From Minicystis rosea (lineage in GTDB: Bacteria > Myxococcota_A > Polyangia > Polyangiales > Polyangiaceae): DNA of 64,000 nt. Where the stretch lies: NCBI GenBank assembly GCA_001931535.1, contig CP016211.1, positions 10,958,377 through 11,022,376 on the forward strand. Direction: 5' to 3'. Shown here piece by piece: positions 8,334 to 16,504 of this stretch; the stretch's first letter is position 1, and each line of letters begins with the position of its first letter. The notes beneath the pieces are model-generated. The model was not told where the DNA came from and did no database searches. It saw only the letters and a list, made by a program, of their open reading frames with translations. The translations under genes were made by a program, and so were the position numbers.

Positions 8334-9167
8334 ATGTCGAAGCTCGTCATCGCCGCGGTCTATGCGCATCCGGACGATGGGGAGTTCTTCTGCGCCGGAT
8401 CCCTCGCCAAATGGGCCGCCCAAGGGCACGAGGTGCACGCCATCTGTTGCACGAGCGGTAACCTCGGCACCAAAGATCGGCGCGTCTCCCGGGCCGCGCT
8501 CGCGGCCACCCGCGCCGCCGAGCTGACGAAGGCGATGGCGGTGATCGGCGGCCGCCCGCCCATCCTCCTCGGCTTCCCCGATGGTGGCCTTCGCGAGCAT
8601 GCGCAGGCCGCGAAGGAGCGCCTCGTCTACTGGCTTCGCAAGTTGCGCGTCGATCGGGTCGTCACCTTCGATCCGTGGAAGCGCTACGAGATCCACCCCG
8701 ATCACATCGAGGTCGGCCGCATGGCCTCGGAAGCCGCGGCGTTCTCCTGCTTCCCGCTGCTTCATCCCGAGCACCTGGATGAAGGCCTCTCGCCCGTCCA
8801 GCCGCGCGAGGTCTGGTACATGATGCCCACCGAGCATCGGCCGAACCGCGTGATCGACATCGGCGCGACGTTCCGCACCAAGGTCGAGAGCCTGCTCTGC
8901 CATGCATCCCAGATCGAGATGCTCGCCGGTTGGTTCGTGCCGGGCGCCGATCCGACCCAGCTCACGCCCGAACAAACCGCGCAGCTCCGCGAGGGCGTGA
9001 CCACGTTCCTCGAAGGCATGGCGCGCGGCGCCGCGATGGTAACCACCGGCGTCGCGCTCGCCGAGGCGTTCTACGCGCTCCCCGTCGGCCCGGGTCATTT
9101 CGAGAACCACCAGGAGATGTTCCGCGAGGCCGCCGGCGCTCCTCCCGATCCACCCGAGCTCGGTTGA
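8334..9167 (+). CDS. PIG-L/LmbE family deacetylase
   Basis: This 277-residue zinc-dependent N-acetylglucosaminyl-type deacetylase has the N-terminal AHPDDGEF motif (His12, Asp14, Asp15) and a second zinc ligand in the IHPDH segment near residue 120. The Rossmann-like core reads SKLVIAAVYAHPDD and HAICCTSGNLG. The family removes acetyl groups from sugar-linked N-acetyl amines such as bacillithiol or mycothiol precursors, glycolipids and antibiotics. The substrate here is unknown. It sits inside the ternary-system block: 31 bases after the vWA-propeller gene and 2 bases before the next gene, so co-transcription is likely. The ATG at 8334 follows a weak GAGGG. Confidence 0.93.
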   Translation: MSKLVIAAVYAHPDDGEFFCAGSLAKWAAQGHEVHAICCTSGNLGTKDRRVSRAALAATRAAELTKAMAVIGGRPPILLGFPDGGLREHAQAAKERLVYWLRKLRVDRVVTFDPWKRYEIHPDHIEVGRMASEAAAFSCFPLLHPEHLDEGLSPVQPREVWYMMPTEHRPNRVIDIGATFRTKVESLLCHASQIEMLAGWFVPGADPTQLTPEQTAQLREGVTTFLEGMARGAAMVTTGVALAEAFYALPVGPGHFENHQEMFREAAGAPPDPPELG

Positions 9168-9169
9168 TC

Positions 9170-12163
9170 ATGGAGCCGACGCCGGGCACGCATCGCGAAG
9201 AAGATCGAGGCGCGCGCCGCCCGCGTTTCAACGGAGGTCTCGATTCCGCGCGCGCGGAGAGCTTCGCGTCGAAGGCCGCGCGCTCGCCGCGACAGCTCGT
9301 GCATCGTGGAGTCGTCGAGGCCGCGGGCATCCTCGTCGACGAAGTGCTCGCGAGCCCCGTCGAAGCGCGTCGGCGCGTCGTCGCCGCATGGGCTCGGGGC
9401 GCCTCGGTGCATCGCCTGGGGGACGCGTTCCTGGTTCGCTTTCCGCAACCGCGCCGCGTCGACTGCGCCCTCGCGCCCGGCCTCGTGCTCGTGCGCACCT
9501 CGAGTGATGCTTCGGCACCGCTCGCCTCCGCGCCGCTCGCGTCCGATGAGCTCCGCGCCCTCGCTCCGCCACCGGGATCCGTGGTGCTGGTGCGCGGAGG
9601 GGTCGCTGCCGCCCACGTGCCTGCGCCGGCCGACACCGTCGATCCGGCGTCCTTCCTCGACCTCGACGCCTTCCCCGTGGTGGAAGCAGTGCCGCTCGGC
9701 GCGCCGCCCGAGGCTCCGAAAATCGTTGGAGCTCAAACGAATGTGACAGCGCGCGCGCTGCTCGGCATCGCCGACCCGCCCGCCGAGCAATCCACCGTGG
9801 CCGCATCCATCGCCGCGCTCGCCGCCGGACGCGCGCCCATCGATGCTCTCGGCGGCACGCGCGCGAGCGAGGGAGGCCCTTCCTTTCTCACGTCCCTCGC
9901 CGCCGGCTTCGGCGCGCTCCTCCGCCGTCTCTTTGCTCCCCGCTCCGATGCCGCGACCGAGCGCGCGCCTCGCGCCGCATCCATACATCGTGCAGCGCGA
10001 CGCGCGGGCCGGACCGCGTCGCCCCTCCTCATGCCGTTCGCCGCTTTCTTCGGCGCGCTCTTCGGCCGCTTCTTCTCGGGCTCTGCCGGCGCCGCGAGCA
10101 ACGATGGACGGGCCCTCGCCGTCGAGCATGCGGCGCCCGCCGGCCCTTCGCTCGGTGCGCGTCTCGCCGCGCGCATGCGCACGTTGATCGCCAAGGTCCT
10201 GGTGGGCGCTCGCCTCGCGCACCTCATCGGTCGCCGCCAAGCCGAGTACGTCGGCCGTCTTCTCGACATGCTCGACCGCGGCGATCTCGATGCGGCCCTG
10301 CGCCACGCCATCCCGCTCGGCGGCGGCGAAGAGCCGTCCTCGCCCATGCTCGGCGCACCGAGTCCGCGATCCGATCTCTCGATCTCGCTCGGATCGTCCG
10401 GACCCGGCACGGCGATGTTCGCCGCCAAGGAGCTTCACGAGCACCTGTGCGATCGATACCGCCGCATGTTCGAGCGGCTCGAGCGCGAGGGCCGCATCGA
10501 CGAGGCCGCCTTCGTGCTCGCCGAGCTGCTTCGCGAGTCCGCCGAGGCCGTCGCCTTCTTGGAGCGCCATGGTCGCCTCCGTCTCGCGGCGGAGCTCGCC
10601 GAAGCGCGCGCGCTGCCGCCGGGCCTCGTGGTGCGGCAGTGGTTCCTCGCCGGTGACGTCGAGCGCGCCGTTCGCATCGCGCGGCGACACGGCGCGTTCG
10701 GCGATGCGCTCGTCCGCATGCAGGGGCACCAGCGCGCGCCGGGCCTGCGCGTCGTCTGGGCCGAGACGCTCGCCGAGGCGGGCGACTTCGCCGCCGCGGT
10801 CGACGTGGTCTGGCCCGTCGAGAGCGCGCGTCGTGTCGGCACCGCGTGGATCGAGCGCGCCATCGCCCAAGGCGGCGTCCCCGGCGCGCGCATGCTCGCG
10901 AAGAAGCTCGCGCTCACGCCCTCGTCGTTCCCCGAGGTCCGCGATCAGGCGCTCGCCCTCGTCGCCGACGACGGGCCGGGCAGCGCCGCCCTTCGGCGCG
11001 CCTTCGCCGCCGAGAACATGGCCTCGAACGACACGCCGGCAGCACGTGCCTTGAGCCGCGCGTTCGCCCGCGCGCTCGTGCACGACGCTGCCCGCTTCGG
11101 GGACGCGACCATGCGCGAGCAGGTGATGCGCGTCGTGGCGCACGCCGCGGACGCCGCGCTCGGCGCCGATCTCCCGGCGTGGCCTGCGCCCACGATCGCG
11201 TCGCTCGCGAGCGCCAACCCGCCGCGTGCGCACCTCGTGGGCCTCGCCGATGTCGGCTCCGTGCCCATCCTCGACGCGGCTTACCTCCCGCGTGGCCGCC
11301 TCGCCCTCGCCCTCGGCGAGGCCGGCGTGCGCGTCGTCGGTCGCGATGGACGCGCGCTCTTCCACCTCGATCAGCCCGCGCATCGCCTCGTGATCTCCGA
11401 TCACGGCGATCGCGCCATCGCCGTCGCTCCACGCGGCGAAGGCATGTTTCGCCTCGCGCGCCTCGATCTCGTCCAGCGCCGATCCGAGCCTTGGTGCGAG
11501 GCTTCTTTCGACGTGCACGCGCCCGACTTCGATGGGTCGCAATGGGTGGTCGCGCGCGGCAAGCAACTGTTCGTCATCGACGTGCTGGAGTCGCGCTTCG
11601 AAGCGCTCGCACGCTTCGCGCCCGGCGGCGAGGTGATGTCCATCGGGCGCTCGCCGACGTCGTGCTCCCTGATCACCCACGGCGTCGACGGTCTCATGTT
11701 CCGCGTCCGCTACGAGCTCCCGGCTTGGCTCATGCGTGTTCGCAAGCCGCAGGATCTGCTGGGCCTGGAGGGCCACACCCATGCTCTCACCGCGGCTTCG
11801 GGTAACTCCATCGCGTGCATGGTGCAGTCGCTCCGCGAGAGCGCGGAGCCGCCGCTCCTCGTGCTCGCGAGGGATGGCGCCGCCTCACGGAACGCCGCGA
11901 TTCCTTGGCCAAGGGGCGCCACGACCTTCGCCCTCGACACCCGGCCTCCATGGATCGCCGGGGCCGTGCACCACGCCGAAGGTATCGAGGTTCGCCTCTT
12001 CGACGACCAGGTCCTCGACACGCGTTGCCTCCTCACGCTCGCCGGCGCGACGTACGTCTCCCTGCGCCTCTCCGAGGACGCCCTCACCGTGGTCGACGAT
12101 CGCGGCCGCGCCCTCGTCGTGGACCTGGCCCATGGCCACCTGATCCACGACCTCCGCGCATAG
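9170..12163 (+). CDS. Large helical plus beta-propeller protein of ternary system
   Basis: The protein has 997 residues, starting at ATG 9170, two bases after the PIG-L stop. About residues 1-180 form a globular N-terminal region. About 230-310 carry two similar amphipathic hydrophobic segments (FLTSLAAGFGALLRRLF and LLMPFAAFFGALFGRFF). About 405-670 are helical repeats resembling TPR/HEAT hairpins (KELHEHLCDRYRRMFERLE, EAAFVLAELLRESAEAVAF). About 690-997 are beta-propeller-like (DAAYLPRGRLALALGEAGVR, HRLVISDHGDRAIAVAP). The architecture matches the long bpX-type component of MoxR-vWA-beta-propeller systems. There is no signal peptide. It carries the second copy of the IVGAQT repeat at 9722-9740. 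Confidence 0.78.
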   Translation: MEPTPGTHREEDRGARRPRFNGGLDSARAESFASKAARSPRQLVHRGVVEAAGILVDEVLASPVEARRRVVAAWARGASVHRLGDAFLVRFPQPRRVDCALAPGLVLVRTSSDASAPLASAPLASDELRALAPPPGSVVLVRGGVAAAHVPAPADTVDPASFLDLDAFPVVEAVPLGAPPEAPKIVGAQTNVTARALLGIADPPAEQSTVAASIAALAAGRAPIDALGGTRASEGGPSFLTSLAAGFGALLRRLFAPRSDAATERAPRAASIHRAARRAGRTASPLLMPFAAFFGALFGRFFSGSAGAASNDGRALAVEHAAPAGPSLGARLAARMRTLIAKVLVGARLAHLIGRRQAEYVGRLLDMLDRGDLDAALRHAIPLGGGEEPSSPMLGAPSPRSDLSISLGSSGPGTAMFAAKELHEHLCDRYRRMFERLEREGRIDEAAFVLAELLRESAEAVAFLERHGRLRLAAELAEARALPPGLVVRQWFLAGDVERAVRIARRHGAFGDALVRMQGHQRAPGLRVVWAETLAEAGDFAAAVDVVWPVESARRVGTAWIERAIAQGGVPGARMLAKKLALTPSSFPEVRDQALALVADDGPGSAALRRAFAAENMASNDTPAARALSRAFARALVHDAARFGDATMREQVMRVVAHAADAALGADLPAWPAPTIASLASANPPRAHLVGLADVGSVPILDAAYLPRGRLALALGEAGVRVVGRDGRALFHLDQPAHRLVISDHGDRAIAVAPRGEGMFRLARLDLVQRRSEPWCEASFDVHAPDFDGSQWVVARGKQLFVIDVLESRFEALARFAPGGEVMSIGRSPTSCSLITHGVDGLMFRVRYELPAWLMRVRKPQDLLGLEGHTHALTAASGNSIACMVQSLRESAEPPLLVLARDGAASRNAAIPWPRGATTFALDTRPPWIAGAVHHAEGIEVRLFDDQVLDTRCLLTLAGATYVSLRLSEDALTVVDDRGRALVVDLAHGHLIHDLRA
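9722..9740. repeat. 19-bp palindrome-like repeat, copy 2
   Basis: Identical to 7046-7064 and in the same codon phase, within a linker of a different protein. The codons used (GTT GGA GCT CAA) are rare in the neighbouring sequence. Confidence 0.7.
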
Positions 12164-12376
12164 CACCCAGAATTTGGAACCATTTCAGGTGGATCCGAAC
12201 CTGATTCAAGGAGGATCCAGGCGCGATGCCGGCGGGCTCACGGCTGCGGCGGGAGCTCGTGATCGGCTCGGGCACGCGGGCCTCGATGGTCGGGACATGA
12301 GCACCCGCGACGCACGCGTGCGGGCTCCCACCGTTCATCTCGCGGCCACCGCCCGCACGCGCTATGCACTTCGGCC
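12164..12376. other. Intergenic region with an unassigned Shine-Dalgarno-like motif
   Basis: An AAGGAGG-like stretch near 12208 is followed about 13 bases later by an ATG (12225) with a 24-codon frame. Spacing is too long and there is no recognisable product, so I do not call a gene. The region probably contains the promoter of the transglutaminase-type protein. Confidence 0.35.
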
Positions 12377-15300
12377 ATGCCGACGTCGAGCGAGATGAGG
12401 GCCGCATCACCCCGCCACGCGCTCCGTGCTGCCGCGCGGATCGCGGCTTGGGTGCTCGCTGCTGCGGTGATCCCGGGCGGTGCCCTGGCGCAGGCGCCCG
12501 CGCCCAAAGCCGCGCCGTCGCCCGCGCCCAAAGCGGCGCCGGCGGCTCCGACGAGCATCCGCTGGACGGCGGCCACGCCCGACGAGATGGCCGATCATCT
12601 CCTCGATCGCGCGCGCCAGGGCGGTGACGACGCCCTCGCCGCCCTGGTCGTCGCGGCCTCGATCGAAGATCGCGCCGCCGCCGGGAAGGTTCGTGATGGG
12701 CTCGCGGCCATCGCAGCGTCGGGCTCGCCCCTCGCCGACGATGCGCGCTGGCAGCGCCTGCGTCTTCTGCCTGCTCCCTCGGGCCGCGCTTGGCCGGGCA
12801 TGCGCGCGGTCTCGTACGACGCGCCTCCCGATGCCGATGGCCTCGTGAAATCGTTCGCCATCCTCGGTCCCTTCCAGGACACCGGCGGTGGCCTCGCGCG
12901 TCGCGAAGGTCCCGAAGCACCCGGTGAGAGCTGGACCAATGCCGCGGGCCGCTACGCTTGGGGCGTGTACGACGTCGCGTGGCGACGCGTGCTTCCGGCG
13001 TCGTCCACCGCGCGCGGCGTGCCGCTCGATCTCTACATCCACCCGCGCGCCGAGAGCTGCACGTACCTCGCCTCGAAGGTCACCGTGCCCGCGGGCAGCA
13101 AGCCGATGCTCCTGCACCTCGCGACGACGGGCGCGTTCCGCCTGATTTGGGACGGCGCCGACGTGGCCGCGAGCGACGAGGTGCACGCGCACCTCGTGCT
13201 CGATCGCTTGACCGCACGCATCGAAGCGGCGCCCGGTGCTCATCTGCTCGCCGTGAAGATCTGCTCGGCCGCCGTCGGCGACGACGGGCGCGTGCGCCTC
13301 CGCTTCACCGACGAGCAGCGCAAGCCGATCGCGATCGCGACGTCCTCGGATCTACGCGGCCTCGCGCTCGCGCCGAGCGCGGCCCTGCCGGCGGAGCCGA
13401 TCGCGGACGCACCGAAGCCCGCCGCGAAGCCTGCGAAGGGCCCGCCGAAGAAGGCCGCGCCGCCGCCCGCGAAGACCGCGGCCAAGGCTCCCGCCGCGCC
13501 CGCGAAGAAGGGCAAGCCCGCGGTGCCGGAGGCCCCCGTCGCGACGACGATGGCCGCCATTCAGCCGCCCAAGGGCATCACCATCCTGCCGCGCCCGATC
13601 GACAAATCCCTCGACACCGGTGACGCGCCTTCGACGGAGCGCGCCCTCGTCGCGGCCGTTCTGCGCACCGTCGGCGGCGTCGACGATGCGCGCTCGCCGC
13701 GTGCGCCCGGCCTCCTCGATCGCGTGTCGCGCGCGCCCGAAGCGACGCCCGATCAGCTCGCCATGGCCGGCTGGATCTCACCCTTCGGCGCGAACCGCAG
13801 CGGCTGGCTCAACCTCGCGCGCTCGCGCGCCGAAGCCGCGCACGACGTGGCCTCCGCCGCCTTCGCGCAGCGCCGCTTGGTCGCGGCCCATCTGACCTCG
13901 CGTTACACCGACTGGGCCATCTCCACCGCCGCCGAGGAGCCGCTCAAATCCGCGACGGATCCCGAGGCCGCGCTCATCCGCGCCCTCGTGAAGAAGAACC
14001 TCGGCGCGAGCGGCTTCGGGCGCGCCGCGCTCGAAGATCTCCAGACCATCGACAACGCCCAGCGCGCCAAGACCCCGCTCTCCGTGCTCACGGAGACGTT
14101 CGGTCTCTCGCGCCCGCAGGGCGAGATGCACCTCGCCCTCGCGCGCCGGCTCGCGCAGGCGCAGGCCGAGTGGCGCGGCAGCGGCTACGTGTCGGCCTAC
14201 CGCATCGAGGGCGCCGAGGCCGTCGAGCGCGCCGCCGCCGAAGTCCTCGCGCAGCAGACCACCATCGAAGAGGTGCTCCGCATCGGCCAGCAGCTCATGA
14301 ACATGGGCCGCTGGGCCTGGGCCCGCGAGGTCTTCTACACGGCCACGCAGCTCGCGCCCAATCGCAGCGGCGGCTTCGTCGGCCTCGCCGCCGCGCGCGA
14401 GGGCCTCTTCGCCGCCGAGACCCGCGAGGGCAAGCCTCACTCGGAAGATCCCTCCGTCGTGACGTCCACCCTCACCCGCGCCCACGATCTCGAGCCCAGC
14501 GACGCGAGCCTCAAGGCCGAGCTCGCCTTCCGCAGCGGCGGCGGCACCACGGGCGACGTCGCCGCGGAGCGCACCGCCGTGCGCGACGAGGCCTACCTGA
14601 TGAAGCCCGAGGTCTTCCTCGCCAAGGCGCGCGCCACGCCCGCGAAGAAGGGCGAGATCGTCGATCGCCAGCTCCACTGGGTCCGCGTCGTCACGTACCA
14701 CCCGGACAAGCGCGTCTCGCAGCTCATGCACTACTCGCGCGAGATCGTCATCGAGCCGCGCACCGAGCAAGATCTCTTCGAGAACCTTCCCTCCGAGGGC
14801 GACGAGACCGAGATCATCCTCGCCCGCGTGCACAAGAAGGACGGCACCGTGCGCGACCCCGAGGAGCAGAGCTCCGGCGGTCGCAAGCCCTACGTCCGCT
14901 GGCCCGATCTCAAGACCGGCGACGTCGTCGAGGTCGCCGTGCGCTCGTGGACCGCCGGGCCCGTGGGCCGTCGCGGTGACGCGCCCTTCTGGTTCATCGA
15001 CTACGTCGGATCGACCGACACGCACCCCATCCTCTACAACGAGGTCGTCATCGACTCGCCGGAGGGCTCGCCGCTCGCCATCGACGTGCTGCGCGGCAAG
15101 CCCGATCGCGTGGAGAAGAGCAGCAAGGATGGTCGCGTCGTCACCCGCTACGCGTGGGACAAACCCCCGAGCGTGCTCGACGAGCCGCTCGCGCCCAAGC
15201 TGAGCGAGACGCTCCCCGTGGTCGTCGGATCGACCTTCAAGAGCTGGGGCGATTTCCGCGAGTGGTACCGCGCCGCCGTGCAGGGCTTCACCGAGCCCGA

Positions 15301-16498
15301 CGATCAAGTCCGCCGCCTCGCGGAGGAGCTCACCAAAGGCAAGAAGACCCGCGAGGAGAAGCTCCAAGCCATCTTCGAGTTCGTCGCCGACGACATCCGC
15401 TACGTCAACTACGTCTCCGGCGAGTGGTGGCTCCCGAACCGCCCGCAGGAGCTGCTCGCGCGCCGCCAAGGCGATTGCGACGACAAGGCGATGCTCCTCA
15501 TCACGCTCCTCAGGTCGATCGGCATCGAGGCCCACGAGGTGCTGGTGCAGACGCGCTACACCGCGCAGCCTTCGCTCCTCCGCGCCGAGAAGGCGGCCAT
15601 CCCGCTCTTCGATCACGGCATCGCCTATCTCCCCGGCGAGAAAGGCAAGCCCGGCATCTGGCTCGACGCCACGAGCCCCGAGAGCCGCCTCGGCCCGCTC
15701 CCCTCGATGGATGCGCGCACCGTGGCCTTCTTCATCGACGAGGGCCCCGCGCGCGTCGTCGACACGCCGCAGAGCTCCCCCGACGAGCACGGCGTCGACG
15801 CGAGCTGGACCATCACGCTCTCGCCCACGGGCGCCGGTGATCTCGTCGCCGACGAGCGCCACTCCGGGGACGCCGCCTTCGAGCTGCGCATCAACCTGAA
15901 GCAGCCCGACACGCGCGCGCAGTGGGTCGAGCAGTTCCTCGCGTCGGGGTGGTTCCCCACCGTGCAGGTCACCGGCGACATCGATTTCAAGCCTGATTTG
16001 CCGAAGGGCGTGGCCATGCTCAAGTACGGCGCGCACTCCGAGGGCTTCGCCCGCCGCGAGGGAGCCGACCTCGCCGTCCCGCTCGCCGAGAGCTCGACGC
16101 TGACCTCGCAGCTCGCGCCGCTCGTGAAGCGCACGCTCCCCGTCGTGCTCCCCGCGCGCCTCGCGCCCGGCCACGAGACGCGCACCATCACCATCGTCGC
16201 GCCGCCCGGCTACGCCTTCGCCGAGCTGCCGCCCAACGGCGACGTCCCCGGCGGCGAGTTCGGCAAAGCGCACCTCGAGTTCAAGCGCGGCTCCGGCAAG
16301 AACGCCGTCGTGGTCAAGCGCAGCGTCGTCTTCGATTTGGCCACGATCCCCGTGGAAAAATACGGAAAGTGGCGCGACTGGCTGCAGCGTGTCGACGGCC
16401 TCATGCACCGCACCGTCCGCCTCGTTCCGGACGAGAAGGCCGCGCCTCCCAAGGTCCCCGTGCGGCTCGTCTCGGACACCAAGCCCAAGAAGAAGTGA
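12377..16498 (+). CDS. Secreted DUF3857 / transglutaminase-like protein
   Basis: This 1373-residue protein has an N-terminal signal peptide (VLAAAVIPGGALAQA) and an Ala/Pro/Lys-rich linker near residues 340-400. A helical middle region follows. Next comes a DUF3857-like beta domain (about 760-960: HYSREIVIEPRTEQDL, VRDPEEQSSGG). The transglutaminase-like domain has its triad intact: Cys1034 in RQGDCDDKAM, His1080 in FDHGIAYLP and Asp1097 in IWLDAT. A C-terminal beta region closes the protein. Such proteins are periplasmic or surface cysteine-protease-fold enzymes; the substrate is unknown. The start is ambiguous between ATG 12377 and ATG 12395. It ends 6 bases from the convergent histidine kinase gene. 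A paralogue with a degenerate active site lies at 40081-43869. Confidence 0.88.
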   Translation: MPTSSEMRAASPRHALRAAARIAAWVLAAAVIPGGALAQAPAPKAAPSPAPKAAPAAPTSIRWTAATPDEMADHLLDRARQGGDDALAALVVAASIEDRAAAGKVRDGLAAIAASGSPLADDARWQRLRLLPAPSGRAWPGMRAVSYDAPPDADGLVKSFAILGPFQDTGGGLARREGPEAPGESWTNAAGRYAWGVYDVAWRRVLPASSTARGVPLDLYIHPRAESCTYLASKVTVPAGSKPMLLHLATTGAFRLIWDGADVAASDEVHAHLVLDRLTARIEAAPGAHLLAVKICSAAVGDDGRVRLRFTDEQRKPIAIATSSDLRGLALAPSAALPAEPIADAPKPAAKPAKGPPKKAAPPPAKTAAKAPAAPAKKGKPAVPEAPVATTMAAIQPPKGITILPRPIDKSLDTGDAPSTERALVAAVLRTVGGVDDARSPRAPGLLDRVSRAPEATPDQLAMAGWISPFGANRSGWLNLARSRAEAAHDVASAAFAQRRLVAAHLTSRYTDWAISTAAEEPLKSATDPEAALIRALVKKNLGASGFGRAALEDLQTIDNAQRAKTPLSVLTETFGLSRPQGEMHLALARRLAQAQAEWRGSGYVSAYRIEGAEAVERAAAEVLAQQTTIEEVLRIGQQLMNMGRWAWAREVFYTATQLAPNRSGGFVGLAAAREGLFAAETREGKPHSEDPSVVTSTLTRAHDLEPSDASLKAELAFRSGGGTTGDVAAERTAVRDEAYLMKPEVFLAKARATPAKKGEIVDRQLHWVRVVTYHPDKRVSQLMHYSREIVIEPRTEQDLFENLPSEGDETEIILARVHKKDGTVRDPEEQSSGGRKPYVRWPDLKTGDVVEVAVRSWTAGPVGRRGDAPFWFIDYVGSTDTHPILYNEVVIDSPEGSPLAIDVLRGKPDRVEKSSKDGRVVTRYAWDKPPSVLDEPLAPKLSETLPVVVGSTFKSWGDFREWYRAAVQGFTEPDDQVRRLAEELTKGKKTREEKLQAIFEFVADDIRYVNYVSGEWWLPNRPQELLARRQGDCDDKAMLLITLLRSIGIEAHEVLVQTRYTAQPSLLRAEKAAIPLFDHGIAYLPGEKGKPGIWLDATSPESRLGPLPSMDARTVAFFIDEGPARVVDTPQSSPDEHGVDASWTITLSPTGAGDLVADERHSGDAAFELRINLKQPDTRAQWVEQFLASGWFPTVQVTGDIDFKPDLPKGVAMLKYGAHSEGFARREGADLAVPLAESSTLTSQLAPLVKRTLPVVLPARLAPGHETRTITIVAPPGYAFAELPPNGDVPGGEFGKAHLEFKRGSGKNAVVVKRSVVFDLATIPVEKYGKWRDWLQRVDGLMHRTVRLVPDEKAAPPKVPVRLVSDTKPKKK

Positions 16499-16504
16499 TC
16501 CCGA

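Noticed and set aside
8334..9167. PIG-L gene as part of a bacillithiol or mycothiol pathway
   Set aside because: No glycosyltransferase or cysteine ligase is adjacent; the tight linkage is to the MoxR/propeller genes instead.
12225..12299. 24-codon frame after an AAGGAGG-like motif
   Set aside because: The spacing is too long and the peptide shows no recognisable feature.
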